DNA of 64,000 nt from Phyllobacterium lublinensis (GCF_020164435.1 NZ_JAIUDQ010000021.1:1-64000); one strand, 5' to 3'. Numbered from the stretch's first letter, positions 1 through 9,052 are shown. The notes: generated by a model from the sequence alone, not told the origin. A program made the numbers and translations.

Positions 1-120
1 AGTTCCCACGGGAAGGACGGCAATGAGCATAAGCGAGGTTCGGAGGGCGTGGATAAGTTTCAGGTGATTTTTTTTGCAAAGGCGCTGTGCGTGATGACCA
101 GCCGTTATCCTGACACCACC

Positions 121-166
121 CTCTCCGGCATCCTCGGGTTAAACCCGGACCGAGGATGACGGAGAG
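121..166. repeat. REP-like imperfect palindrome
   Basis: The arms CTCTCCG and CATCCTCGG (121-137) pair with CCGAGGATG and CGGAGAG (150-166), with single unpaired bases at 128 and 159. The loop contains its own palindrome, GGGTT-A-AACCC (136-146), so two alternative hairpins are possible. It lies just downstream of the LysR gene stop and has no clear T run. Rhizobial genomes carry many short palindromes of this type between genes, so a dispersed repeat is my reading. A terminator role for the LysR gene is possible. Confidence 0.6.
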
Positions 167-184
167 CGTGGGAATGATCTCTGC

Positions 185-1069
185 TCAGCCGCCGTCCGTA
201 CTGGCGGCCTCGACGAGCCAGTTCCTAAAGGCGGCCATGGCGGGTGACTCGGTTCGTGATTGGAGGCGCGTCAGCCAATAGCTTCCCATAGTCACCGTGA
301 CATTGAAGGGTTGCCGGATGGTTTCAGCCCGCAGATGACGCGCGAACATCAAGGGCGGTGCCAGAGCAATGCCGGCACCCTGCATCGCCGCTTCCATCAT
401 GGCGATCGAGGAATCGAAAACAATGTCTCTTGGCACTGGCATCCTTGTGGAAACGCCGGCGGCCGCAAACCATTGCTGCCATTCATCGGATCGGTAGGAG
501 CGCAGAAGGGTGTGCTGCGCCAAATCAGCCGGCGTGGAAAGCTGTTCTGCGATCTCCGGAATGCACAGCGCCGAAAGTGGCGCCTCGAGGATGCGCAATG
601 CGTCCACCCCATGCCATGCCCCGGTACCGAACCGGATGGCATAATCGAGCCCCTCTGCGGCAATATCCACCCGGTTGTTGTTCGTCGAAAGGCGCAGGTC
701 GATGAAGGGATGCTGTTCCTGAAAGTCGCGCAGGCGCGGCAATAGCCAGCCGACGGCAAGGGTTCCAACAGCGCCTACGCGCAAAACCTCGCGATAATGC
801 CCGCTCTCGAAGTGTTCCAGTGTCGACGCAATACGGTCGAAGGCGTCACGCAGGGACGGCAGCAGCGTCTCGCCTTCGCGCGTCAGCATCAGGCCGCGCG
901 GAAGCCGGTTGAACAAGGTTACGTTCAACCGGCTCTCGAGACCCTTCACCTGATGGCTGACGGCAGCTTGTGTCACGCGCAGTTCGATCGCGGCGTTGGT
1001 GAAACTCAAATGCCGTGCCGATGCTTCGAATGCCCGAAGAGCATTCAAGGGCAGATGAGGTCGAACCAT
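185..1069 (-). CDS. ampR: LysR-family regulator, AmpR-like, of the adjacent beta-lactamase
   Basis: This 294-residue protein has the LysR layout. The N-terminal winged helix-turn-helix (about residues 8-66) contains LRAFEASARHLSFTNAAIEL and QAAVSHQVKGLE. A periplasmic-binding-like effector domain follows from about residue 92. Sequence style (GcvA/AmpR branch) and the divergent position next to a class C beta-lactamase gene are the classic ampR-ampC arrangement. By analogy it would sense cell-wall muropeptides and activate ampC. The effector is not demonstrated by sequence, and other GcvA-type regulators look similar. The ATG at 1069 leaves a 212-bp divergent promoter region. Confidence 0.8.
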   Translation of the reverse strand: MVRPHLPLNALRAFEASARHLSFTNAAIELRVTQAAVSHQVKGLESRLNVTLFNRLPRGLMLTREGETLLPSLRDAFDRIASTLEHFESGHYREVLRVGAVGTLAVGWLLPRLRDFQEQHPFIDLRLSTNNNRVDIAAEGLDYAIRFGTGAWHGVDALRILEAPLSALCIPEIAEQLSTPADLAQHTLLRSYRSDEWQQWFAAAGVSTRMPVPRDIVFDSSIAMMEAAMQGAGIALAPPLMFARHLRAETIRQPFNVTVTMGSYWLTRLQSRTESPAMAAFRNWLVEAASTDGG

Positions 1070-1281
1070 GGAGATGCCCCAATTTTTCTAATGGCCAATG
1101 CAAAATATCGTCGTTTGTTCAGTATGTGTCGTTTGCGTATATCGCAGTGGCCGTTTCGGTCAACAACCGCGCAGGTCACGATAGCGCGGTTTTGTTACGA
1201 GAATGCCCGTGCCGAGCGACCGCGCGCCAACGGCGTGGCAAAGGCGGCCGACAACATGTACAACCGGAGTCTCCATCTGCC
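1070..1281. promoter_or_regulatory. ampR-ampC divergent promoter region
   Basis: This intergenic region must hold both promoters. The heptamer TCGTTTG occurs twice in direct orientation (1111-1117 and 1129-1135), 18 bp apart. Such spacing could suit a tetrameric LysR regulator, but no exact AmpR box was recognised. The assignment rests mainly on gene arrangement. Confidence 0.4.
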
Positions 1282-2448
1282 ATGAGAAAAATTATCCCTT
1301 CAAGAATTAGCGTTCTCGCCGCTGTTCCGTTCCTGTGTGGCACTGCCGCCCATGCGTCTGACGCGCGCGACGTCGAACGCATCGTCGATGAAGCGATCCG
1401 TCCTGTGATGCAGAAGAATGAGGTTCCAGGCATGGCGGTGGCGGTCACAGTCAGGGGAAAGCAATATTTTCTCAATTATGGCGTGGCTTCAAAGGACACC
1501 CGGATAAAAGTCACGAGGAACACGATTTTCGAGATCGGCTCCATCAGCAAGACTTTTACGGCAACGCTGGCATCCTATGCGCAGGTGAGGGGAGCCCTGT
1601 CCCTCTCCGACAGTGCGAGTACTTACTTGCCGGCGCTTGCTGGGAGTAGTTTCGACGGGATCACCCTTCTCGACCTCGGCACTTACTCTGCGGGCGGCCT
1701 GCCGCTGCAATTTCCGGACGATGTAACCAATCTGGAGCAGATGATCGCCTATTACAGAAGCTGGCGTCCCGATTACGCGGCCGGTACCCACAGATTATAC
1801 TCGAACCCGAGCATTGGCCTCTTCGGCTATCTGGCGGCCGAAAGTCTGGAGCAGCCCTTCGACGATCTGATGGGCCAGCAGCTACTGCCTATGCTTGGCT
1901 TGTCGAATACGTACATCCATGTCCCCAAGGAAGAGATGGGCAACTATGCCTACGGTTATTCCAAAACGGGCAAACCCGTCCGCGTCACGCCGGGCGTCCT
2001 TGATTCAGAGGGCTATGGCGTCAAGACGAGTGCTTACGACCTGATCCGGTTCGTAGAGGCGAACATGAACGGTTCGGGGTTGGACAAGACACTGCAGAGC
2101 GCCATTACCGCAACCCATACCGGGTATTTCAGGGTGGGTGACATGACGCAAGGCCTGGGCTGGGAGATGTATGCCTATCCCACGGATCTGGCGCACTTGC
2201 TGGTCGGCAACTCTCCGGACATGGCCCTCAAGGCCAACAAAGTTGAGAAATTTGCCTCTCCCCTGCCGCCGCAGGACGATGTGCTGATCAACAAGACCGG
2301 TTCCACCAATGGTTTCGGTGCCTACGTCGCCTTTGTTCCGGCCAAAGGCATCGGCATCGTGATGCTGGCAAACAAGAACTATCCCAATGCAGAACGGGTG
2401 AAGGCTGCATACGAGATTCTGACCGCGCTCGACGGCGGCACTGACTAG
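1282..2448 (+). CDS. ampC: Class C beta-lactamase
   Basis: This 388-residue serine beta-lactamase has the usual length for AmpC enzymes. The three active-site motifs are present: SISK (Ser87, Lys90), YSN (173-175) and KTG (338-340). The N-terminus (residues 1-25, ending in GTAAHA) looks like a Sec signal peptide, so the enzyme acts in the periplasm, opening the beta-lactam ring of cephalosporins and penicillins. The frame is open upstream to 1015, but the ATG at 1282 directly precedes the signal peptide and leaves room for a promoter. A terminator follows the gene. Expression is probably inducible through the divergent LysR gene. Confidence 0.93.
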   Translation: MRKIIPSRISVLAAVPFLCGTAAHASDARDVERIVDEAIRPVMQKNEVPGMAVAVTVRGKQYFLNYGVASKDTRIKVTRNTIFEIGSISKTFTATLASYAQVRGALSLSDSASTYLPALAGSSFDGITLLDLGTYSAGGLPLQFPDDVTNLEQMIAYYRSWRPDYAAGTHRLYSNPSIGLFGYLAAESLEQPFDDLMGQQLLPMLGLSNTYIHVPKEEMGNYAYGYSKTGKPVRVTPGVLDSEGYGVKTSAYDLIRFVEANMNGSGLDKTLQSAITATHTGYFRVGDMTQGLGWEMYAYPTDLAHLLVGNSPDMALKANKVEKFASPLPPQDDVLINKTGSTNGFGAYVAFVPAKGIGIVMLANKNYPNAERVKAAYEILTALDGGTD

Positions 2449-2510
2449 GCGATCTGGACGGCGCATTCTTCGCCGCAACGTCGCATCAGAGCTGCATCGG
2501 CAACACATCC

Positions 2511-2534
2511 AACCCGCCTTGCGCGGCGGGTTTT
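2511..2534 (+). terminator. Rho-independent terminator of ampC
   Basis: The stem AACCCGCC/GGCGGGTT is closed by a short TTGCGC loop and followed by TTTT. It lies 60 bp after the ampC stop and before the GntR operator, so it separates the two transcription units. Confidence 0.75.
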
Positions 2535-2598
2535 GACGTATTTCCAAACTGTCAAAAATGACTGATTGCGCCGTTGACAGTGTCTCGCATTCATGTTG

Positions 2599-2623
2599 AA
2601 TTGGCCCAATGGTCCAACCAATT
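2599..2623. promoter_or_regulatory. Candidate GntR (FadR-type) operator
   Basis: Two tandem palindromes abut here: ATTGG-C-CCAAT (2600-2610) and TGGT-CCA-ACCA (2610-2620). The second fits the FadR-subfamily pattern TNGTNNNACNA exactly. The segment is also bounded by the inverted repeat AATTGG (2599-2604) and CCAATT (2618-2623). It lies immediately upstream of the GntR start codon, so autoregulation of the downstream operon is the natural reading. Confidence 0.65.
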
Positions 2624-2629
2624 TAGGTG

Positions 2630-3376
2630 ATGCGTTTCGTGATCAGTCCGATCCTTGCCCCGGTACATACATCATCGCGTGATGACGCCGTGCTGCATGC
2701 GCTGGTGGATTTTGTGACTGGGGAGGGGCTGCGGCCGGGCGATCGCCTGCCGACCGAACGCGAACTCGCCGAACATCTGAAGGTCAGCCGGACAACGGTA
2801 CGCGAGGCGCTGACCCGGTGGCAGGAGCTTGGCCTTGTCGAACGACGCCAGGGGAGTGGCACCTATTTGAAATCGGCGGTCACGCGCAACATGCTGCATC
2901 TGCCGCTGACATTGCCGTCCGGCAATGATTTCAACAGCCTCATGCATACGCTCGAGATACGTCGCGGCCTTGAGGCAGAGGCGGCAGTTCTCAGTGCAGA
3001 GCGCGCAAGCGATGCAGATATCGCATTCATCGAGCAGCAGCTTATCCGGATGGAAGAGGCCTTTCACGCGCGGCATGGCATGTCGGCTGACGAGGACTGG
3101 GATTTCCACCTTGCGGTATTCCGCACGTCCGGTAATCCGCTTTTCGAGCAGATCATCGCTGCCATGTACGAAATGTTCCACCGGTTCTGGGAGCATCCGC
3201 TCGGCGTGCGCGACTTCGGTCATGCCAGCTTCCCGTATCACCGGACATTGTTCAACGCCATTGCGGCGCGCGATCCCGTAGCGGCACGTGCCGAAGCATT
3301 GAAATTGATTGCCACCGTCGAGGACGACCTACGGCGCGGTGCTGCAAACCTGAAAAAGCAGAGCAAGAAGAGTTGA
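2630..3376 (+). CDS. GntR-family (FadR subfamily) transcriptional regulator
   Basis: The protein is 248 residues from the ATG at 2630; a GTG at 2627 is directly in front and equally possible. The N-terminal winged helix (about residues 19-82) contains GDRLPTERELAEHLKVSRTT and the GSGTYLK wing. The C-terminal all-helical FCD ligand domain contains the Asp/His metal and ligand residues (for example DFHLAVFRTSGN). Its stop overlaps the start region of the PLP lyase gene by a few bases, so it is the first gene of that operon. It probably represses the lyase and ABC-importer genes until its small acidic ligand is present, through the palindromes just upstream. The ligand is unknown. Confidence 0.88.
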   Translation: MRFVISPILAPVHTSSRDDAVLHALVDFVTGEGLRPGDRLPTERELAEHLKVSRTTVREALTRWQELGLVERRQGSGTYLKSAVTRNMLHLPLTLPSGNDFNSLMHTLEIRRGLEAEAAVLSAERASDADIAFIEQQLIRMEEAFHARHGMSADEDWDFHLAVFRTSGNPLFEQIIAAMYEMFHRFWEHPLGVRDFGHASFPYHRTLFNAIAARDPVAARAEALKLIATVEDDLRRGAANLKKQSKKS

Positions 3377-3378
3377 AA

Positions 3379-4566
3379 ATGAGCGACAATCCCTATTTTC
3401 ACGATCAGGACATGATGGCGCAAGCTGCAACGCTGCTTGCCCATGACGAGCCGTTTCCAGGCGGCTCGGTCGTTCCGCCGATCTACCAGACATCGCTCTT
3501 CACCTTTGCCAATTATGCGGAGATGGCCGATGCATTTGCCGGGCGCAAGCGCCAGCCGATGTATTCCCGCGGCGACAATCCGACGGTGATGGAGTTCGAG
3601 GCCAAGATCGCGGCGCTCGAGGGCGCCGAGGCGGCCCGCGCCTTCTCCAGCGGCATGGGTGCGATAAGCGCCATGGTCCTGGCATTTGTTGGGGCAGGGG
3701 ACCGTATCGTCGCCGTTCGCAATTGCTATGGCGACGCCTACCGGCTGTTTGAGCGGCTTCTGCCGCATCTCGGCATCAAGGTCGACTATGTCGACGGCTC
3801 CGATCCCGATGCCGTGGCCACGGCATTGCCGGGCGCAAAATTGCTTTATCTCGAAAGCCCGAGCTCGATGATGTTCGAGCTTCAGGACATCGCGCACTAT
3901 GCCAAGCTTGCCAAACAGCATGGCGTCGTCACCACGATCGACAATTCCTGGGCGACGCCACTGTTCCAGAAACCGATCAGTCACGGCATTGACCTCGTCA
4001 TGCATTCGGCCTCGAAATATCTCGGCGGCCACAGTGACACTGTCGCGGGTGTCGTCGCCGGCTCGAAGGAACTGATCGAGCGGATCAACGGGCGCACCTA
4101 TTCATATCTTGGAGCGAAGCTCTCGCCATTCGAAGCCTGGCTGCTGCTACGCGGGTTGCGGACGCTGACCTTGCGCCTGCCGCATCACATGAAGAGCGGG
4201 CTGACCATCGCCGAGCGGCTGAAAGGCCATGACAGCGTCGAGCGCATCATGCATCCCGCCTATTCCAATCATCCCGGCAAGGCGACGCTGACCGGGTATT
4301 CGGGCCTGTTTTCCTTCGAGGTCACCGAGGATATCGATGTGCCGGCCTTCGTCGATGCGTTGAAGTTGTTCCGCATCGGTGTCAGCTGGGGCGGCCACGA
4401 AAGTCTCGTTGTCCCGGCGCTTGCCTCGCTGCAACAGACGCCGGATGCCAATTCGATCGGGCGCTTCGGTGTCAGCCCGCGAACCATCCGCCTTCACGTG
4501 GGTCTCGAAAGTGTAGAGGAGCTTTGGGCGGACCTCACCAATGCACTGACAATAGCAAAACGCTGA
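3379..4566 (+). CDS. PLP-dependent Cys/Met metabolism enzyme (cystathionine beta-lyase-like)
   Basis: This 395-residue fold-type I PLP enzyme belongs to the cystathionine gamma-synthase/beta-lyase family. It shows the cofactor-phosphate motif YSRGDNPT, the Asp of TIDNSWATP that contacts the pyridine nitrogen, and the Schiff-base lysine in HSASKYLGGHSD (about Lys213). Family members cleave C-S bonds in cystathionine or methionine, or make cystathionine; sequence alone does not decide between them. The ATG at 3379 lies 2 bp after the GntR stop. The gene sits between that regulator and a solute-binding protein, so it probably degrades a compound brought in by the following ABC importer. Confidence 0.85.
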   Translation: MSDNPYFHDQDMMAQAATLLAHDEPFPGGSVVPPIYQTSLFTFANYAEMADAFAGRKRQPMYSRGDNPTVMEFEAKIAALEGAEAARAFSSGMGAISAMVLAFVGAGDRIVAVRNCYGDAYRLFERLLPHLGIKVDYVDGSDPDAVATALPGAKLLYLESPSSMMFELQDIAHYAKLAKQHGVVTTIDNSWATPLFQKPISHGIDLVMHSASKYLGGHSDTVAGVVAGSKELIERINGRTYSYLGAKLSPFEAWLLLRGLRTLTLRLPHHMKSGLTIAERLKGHDSVERIMHPAYSNHPGKATLTGYSGLFSFEVTEDIDVPAFVDALKLFRIGVSWGGHESLVVPALASLQQTPDANSIGRFGVSPRTIRLHVGLESVEELWADLTNALTIAKR

Positions 4567-4600
4567 ACTTCTGAACTTTGCAAAATGGGAGCAGACAATA

Positions 4601-5884
4601 ATGCAAAAACGAATGGGAACATTTCTGGCAGGGGCAATTGCTGCCCTGTCGATGACCGTATCGGCGGCCTTCGCCGACACGACGATCAAGATGGTGGAGG
4701 TTATTTCCAGTCCGCCACGCACCGAGCTGTTGAAGAAGCAGATTGCAGCCTTCGAGCAGGCTAATCCCGGCACGAAGGTTGAGCTTGTCTCGCTGCCCTG
4801 GGGCCAGGCCTTCGAGAAGTTCCTGACCATGGTGCAGGCCGGCGATACGCCCGACATTGTCGAGATGCCGGAACGCTGGATGGGTCTTTATGCAACCAAT
4901 GGCCAGCTTGAGGATCTCGGACCCTATATGGCCAACTGGAAGGATGCGGGCACGCTGGGCGACCGCGCCAAGCAGTTCGGCTCCGTGGTCGACAACAAGC
5001 AGTACATGATCCCCTACGGCTACTATGTCCGCGCCATGTTCTGGAACAAGAAGCTGTTCGAACAGGCCGGCCTCAAGGAAGCGCCGAAGACGCTTGACGA
5101 GTTCATGGAAGCCAACAAGAAAATCTCGGCGCTCGATGGCAAGTATGGCTACTGCCTGCGCGGCGGGCCCGGCGGCTTCAACGGCGTCCAGATGTTCATG
5201 AACATCGCCAATGGCAAGGGCGGCTATTTCAACGAGGATGGTACGGCAACGCTGAACGAGCCGGGCGCAGTCAAGGGCCTGGAGATGTTGGCCGACATCT
5301 ACAAGAACGGCTATGCGCCCAAGGACAGTGTCAGCTGGGGCTTCAACGAGGTGGTGACCGGTTTCTATTCCGGTACATGCGCCATGCTCGACCAGGATCC
5401 GGATGCATTGATCGGTATCGCCGAGAAAATGAAGCCTGAGGATTTCGGCGTTGCACCGCTGCCAACGGGGCCAAACGGGAAGTCGTATCCGACATTGGGT
5501 TATGCCGGCTGGGCGATGTTCGCCAATTCCAAGGTCAAGGACGACGCCTGGAAGCTGATGGGCACGTTGCTTGCGCCAGCCGACAACCTCGAATTCGCCA
5601 AGAATGTCGGTGTCCTGCCGATCCACAATGGCGCGGACAAGGACCCGTATTTCGGCTCGGAGAGCTTCAAGGGCTGGTTCCAGGAACTGAGCGATCCGAA
5701 AACCTTCGAATTCGTCACGCCGCCAACGCATCTGGAAAACCTCGGCAACTTCTATGACTCGGTTTCGGTCAAGAATTTCCAGGAAGTCCTGCTCGGCCAG
5801 AAGACGGCCAAGGCCGTTGCCGACGAATGGGCTGCGTTCCTTACCGAACAGCAGCAGGCCTGGATGGCCAAGAACAAGAAGTGA
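4601..5884 (+). CDS. Extracellular solute-binding protein, family 1 (sugar-type ABC importer)
   Basis: The 427-residue protein has a signal peptide (about residues 1-25, ending SAAFA) followed by a family 1 solute-binding fold. Recognisable stretches are FEQANPGTKVELVSLPWGQA and DTPDIVEMPERWMGLYA. It captures the substrate in the periplasm for the two permeases encoded next. Family 1 proteins bind mono- and oligosaccharides, polyols or glycerol-3-phosphate. The neighbouring sulfur-amino-acid lyase makes a conventional sugar less certain. The GGGAG ribosome site is 11-15 bp before the ATG, and a hairpin follows the stop. Confidence 0.88.
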   Translation: MQKRMGTFLAGAIAALSMTVSAAFADTTIKMVEVISSPPRTELLKKQIAAFEQANPGTKVELVSLPWGQAFEKFLTMVQAGDTPDIVEMPERWMGLYATNGQLEDLGPYMANWKDAGTLGDRAKQFGSVVDNKQYMIPYGYYVRAMFWNKKLFEQAGLKEAPKTLDEFMEANKKISALDGKYGYCLRGGPGGFNGVQMFMNIANGKGGYFNEDGTATLNEPGAVKGLEMLADIYKNGYAPKDSVSWGFNEVVTGFYSGTCAMLDQDPDALIGIAEKMKPEDFGVAPLPTGPNGKSYPTLGYAGWAMFANSKVKDDAWKLMGTLLAPADNLEFAKNVGVLPIHNGADKDPYFGSESFKGWFQELSDPKTFEFVTPPTHLENLGNFYDSVSVKNFQEVLLGQKTAKAVADEWAAFLTEQQQAWMAKNKK

Positions 5885-5897
5885 CGTGACTGAGACG

Positions 5898-5927
5898 ATG
5901 CTCCGGTGCCATGCGCCGGAGCATTTT
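5898..5927 (+). terminator. Intra-operon hairpin after the solute-binding gene
   Basis: ATGCTCCGG (5898-5906) pairs with CCGGAGCAT (5916-5924) around a 9-base loop, with TTTT at the end. Its position between a binding-protein gene and its permease genes suggests partial termination or 3' mRNA protection, which would make more binding protein than permease. Confidence 0.55.
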
Positions 5928-6003
5928 CCCTTGTGGCTTTCTCCATCGGTCAACCGGATGGTGAAGGACGGGGAACGTATTGGCAAATGAGGGGCCGAAC
6001 GCA

Positions 6004-6927
6004 ATGGTAATGCAATCGACAGTGGCAGATCTGCCGCAGAAAAGCGGCGGCAAGAGCCGGTTCTCCATGGTGTTCGAACCATGGCTGTACCTGAGCCCCG
6101 CGCTCGTTCTGCTGATGCTGGTGCTGGTGGTGCCGCTGATCTTCGGCATCAGCTACTCGTTCCGCAAGTTTTCCGCCTTCAAATCCGAATATGTCGGCCT
6201 GGCCCAATATCAGGCAATGCTGCACGATCAGGTGCTTCATCAGGCATTGATGAACACCTTGTGGTGGACGGTCGCGAGCCTCGTCCTGCAATTCTTTCTC
6301 GGCCTTGGACTCGCTCTCCTCCTCGACAAGAATTTTGCCGGCAAGAAGTTTGTCCAGGCGATCGTTTTTCTGCCCTGGGCCGTCCCGTCGTTCCTGTCCG
6401 GCCTGACCTGGGCCTGGCTGTTCAATCCGATTGTCGGACCCTTGCCACACTGGCTCTTCGCCCTCGGGCTGAAATCGGAGCCGACCAACATCCTGTCCGA
6501 CCCGGCCACCGCCATGTGGGGGCCCATCATCGCCAATGTCTGGTTCGGAGTTCCCTTTTTCGCCATCACGCTGCTGGCGGCGCTCAAGTCCATCCCCGGA
6601 GAGTTGCATGAGGCGGCGGCCATTGACGGTGCAAGTCCTTGGCAGCGCTTTACCAAGGTCACGCTGCCATTCCTTGCACCAACCATCGCAATTACGGTGA
6701 TGCTGCGAACCATCTGGATCGCGACCTTCGCCGACCTCATCTACGTGATGACTGAAGGCGGGCCTGCAGGGTCGACGAATACGGTCGCAACCTACATTTA
6801 CGTCAGCGCCTTCAAGACGCTCGACAAGGGCTACGCATCGGCGGTCGCCGTGCTGTTGCTGGCACTTCTCATCCTTTATGCGATCGTCCTGATCCGCATC
6901 CGCAAATCCCTCGTGAGGTACTCATGA
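6004..6927 (+). CDS. ABC importer permease (MalF/UgpA type)
   Basis: This 307-residue integral membrane protein has about six hydrophobic segments, beginning with LYLSPALVLLMLVLVVPLIF. The EAA loop GELHEAAAIDGASPWQRF sits near the C-terminal third, where the permease contacts the ATPase. It is one half of the CUT1-type transmembrane channel. I chose the ATG at 6004; an upstream TTG at 5980 is in frame. Its stop overlaps the start of the second permease (ATGA at 6924), a sign of translational coupling. Confidence 0.9.
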   Translation: MVMQSTVADLPQKSGGKSRFSMVFEPWLYLSPALVLLMLVLVVPLIFGISYSFRKFSAFKSEYVGLAQYQAMLHDQVLHQALMNTLWWTVASLVLQFFLGLGLALLLDKNFAGKKFVQAIVFLPWAVPSFLSGLTWAWLFNPIVGPLPHWLFALGLKSEPTNILSDPATAMWGPIIANVWFGVPFFAITLLAALKSIPGELHEAAAIDGASPWQRFTKVTLPFLAPTIAITVMLRTIWIATFADLIYVMTEGGPAGSTNTVATYIYVSAFKTLDKGYASAVAVLLLALLILYAIVLIRIRKSLVRYS

Positions 6928-7772
6928 TCGCCGGACGCTCCCGCAACGCGCGCATCCTCGGCGGTATCGGCCTTTATGCCGCCGTCGGCGCCTATGTCGT
7001 CTTCGCACTCTTTCCGCTGTTCTGGACGCTGAAGATTTCGGTCACACCGCAGTCGCTGCTCTATTCGGAAGGCATCACGATGTGGCCATCCACGTCGACT
7101 TGGGAAAACTACGCCACAGTGCTTCGTGCCACCGACTTTCCGCGCTACTTCCTCAACAGTGTGATCGTCTCGGTCATAACCGCCATTCTGGTAACGATGA
7201 TCGCTGCGGCGGCTGGCTACGCCATGTCGCGCTTTTCATTCAGGGGCAAGACGACGGTTGCCGTAACGCTGCTGCTGACACAGACCTTCCCGCTGGTCAT
7301 GGTTATCCCGCCCATGTATCGCATCATGGGTCAGCTTGGACTTACCAATAGTCTGACCGGGCTCATCATCATCTACACGGCCTTCAACATCGCCTTCGCA
7401 ACATTCCTGATGCAGTCGTTCTTTGACGGCATCCCCAAGGACCTGGAAGAAGCGGCGATGATCGACGGCTGCAGCCGGTCGCAGGCGTTGCGCAAGGTAA
7501 TCATCCCGCTGACGCTTCCGGGCATGGGTGCAACCCTCGGCTTTGTCTTTACCGCAGCGTGGAGTGAGCTTCTGTTCGCGCTGATGCTGATCAGCAGCGA
7601 CAGCCAGAAGACCTTCGCGGTTGGTCTGCTGACCTTCATCGGCAAGTTCGCCGTCGACTGGGGTCAGATGATGGCGGCTTCGGTGCTCGCACTGATACCA
7701 GCCTGCCTGTTCTTCGCCTTCCTGCAACGCTACCTCGTGACTGGCCTGACGGCCGGTGCGGTCAAGGGCTAA
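6924..7772 (+). CDS. ABC importer permease (MalG/UgpE type)
   Basis: This 282-residue membrane protein with about six hydrophobic helices pairs with the preceding permease. The EAA loop KDLEEAAMIDGCSRSQALRK is near residues 172-191, and SWENYATVL-like wording (TWENYATVL) is typical of MalG-type partners. It overlaps the upstream gene by 4 bp and is followed 15 bp later by the ATPase gene. Confidence 0.9.
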   Translation: MIAGRSRNARILGGIGLYAAVGAYVVFALFPLFWTLKISVTPQSLLYSEGITMWPSTSTWENYATVLRATDFPRYFLNSVIVSVITAILVTMIAAAAGYAMSRFSFRGKTTVAVTLLLTQTFPLVMVIPPMYRIMGQLGLTNSLTGLIIIYTAFNIAFATFLMQSFFDGIPKDLEEAAMIDGCSRSQALRKVIIPLTLPGMGATLGFVFTAAWSELLFALMLISSDSQKTFAVGLLTFIGKFAVDWGQMMAASVLALIPACLFFAFLQRYLVTGLTAGAVKG

Positions 7773-7787
7773 CAAGGGATCAATTCG

Positions 7788-8858
7788 ATGGCTTCAGTTA
7801 CCATCTCCAATGTCCAGAAAAACTATGGCGCCATGAATGTGCTCTCGGCGGTCGATCTTTCCATTGCCGATGGCGAGTTCGTGGTTCTCGTCGGCCCTTC
7901 CGGTTGCGGCAAATCCACTCTTCTGCGGATGATCGCCGGGCTTGAAGAGATTTCAGCGGGCGAGATCCGGATTGGCGACCGCGTCGTCAATGATGTGGCG
8001 CCGAAGGACCGCGATATCGCCATGGTGTTCCAATCCTATGCGCTCTATCCGCATATGGACGTCGCCGAGAACATGGGCTTCAGCCTCACCCTGCGCAAGA
8101 CCGCCAAAGAACTGGTCATGAACCGCGTCGGCAGTGCCGCCAAGCGGCTTGGACTCGACGTATTCCTCGAGCGGCTGCCGCGTCAGCTTTCCGGCGGACA
8201 ACGTCAGCGCGTTGCCATGGGCCGTGCCATCGTCCGCGATCCGAAGGTGTTCTTGTTCGACGAACCGCTTTCCAACCTCGATGCCAAGCTGCGGGTGCAC
8301 ATGCGCACGGAAATCAAGGCGCTCCACCAGCAACTGAAGACGACCTCCGTCTATGTGACGCACGATCAGGTGGAGGCCATGACCATGGCCGACCGGATTG
8401 TCGTCATGCATGATGGGGTGATCCAGCAGGTCGGCACGCCGCTCGAACTCTATGATCGTCCCGCCAACGTGTTCGTCGCCGGGTTCATCGGCTCGCCGGG
8501 CATGAATTTCCTGCCCGCGGTTGTAAGCCGCCAGGGTGGCAAGGTGGCTGCGGAACTTACAGACGGGCAGATGATCCCCCTGCGGCCGGAGCTCAAGATC
8601 GAAGATGGCGACCGGGTGACCGTTGGTATCCGCCCGGAAAACATCGAGGTTGGCGGTGGCAATGCGTTGACATCCAAAATCGAGGTGATCGAGCCGCTTG
8701 GCCTGTCGACACAGTTCTACACCAAGCTGGCGGACCAGCAGATCTGCATATTTGCCATGGGGCGGACGGACCGCGGCCCGGGCGATACGATCAGCCTTGG
8801 TATCAACCCCGGGGACGTGCATGTGTTTCACGCAAAGACGGGTATCCGCCTGACTTAG
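7788..8858 (+). CDS. ABC importer ATP-binding protein (UgpC/MsmK type)
   Basis: This 356-residue ATPase energises the CUT1 importer. It has Walker A GPSGCGKST (about 36-44), the Q-loop, signature LSGGQRQR, Walker B VFLFDEPLSNLDAKL and the switch histidine in VTHDQVEAM. A C-terminal TOBE/OB regulatory domain (about residues 240-356) is typical of sugar-importer ATPases shared between systems. An AAGGGA ribosome site precedes the ATG. It ends the GntR-controlled unit, and about 190 bp separate it from the next transporter. Confidence 0.92.
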   Translation: MASVTISNVQKNYGAMNVLSAVDLSIADGEFVVLVGPSGCGKSTLLRMIAGLEEISAGEIRIGDRVVNDVAPKDRDIAMVFQSYALYPHMDVAENMGFSLTLRKTAKELVMNRVGSAAKRLGLDVFLERLPRQLSGGQRQRVAMGRAIVRDPKVFLFDEPLSNLDAKLRVHMRTEIKALHQQLKTTSVYVTHDQVEAMTMADRIVVMHDGVIQQVGTPLELYDRPANVFVAGFIGSPGMNFLPAVVSRQGGKVAAELTDGQMIPLRPELKIEDGDRVTVGIRPENIEVGGGNALTSKIEVIEPLGLSTQFYTKLADQQICIFAMGRTDRGPGDTISLGINPGDVHVFHAKTGIRLT

Positions 8859-9052
8859 ACCGGACAGAAACTCGCGACCGAACGCGTGGGAATAATATTC
8901 TCCAAAATAGTCGATTTCTGGTATTAGTTTTGCTAAACAACGGTGTACTCCGCCGTGGGATGCCTATGCAGCGCCACGCCAAAGTGACATTTTTCGTTCA
9001 CTTGCCGAAGGCACATTGGCCGGCCGGCAACCAACAGATGGATGGAAACAAA

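Noticed and set aside
1015..1281. 89-codon N-terminal extension of ampC
   Set aside because: It would run over the divergent promoter and precede a perfect signal peptide; composition is non-coding.
4535..6082. 515-codon open frame opposite the solute-binding gene
   Set aside because: Antisense to a clear SBP family 1 gene; no recognisable features.
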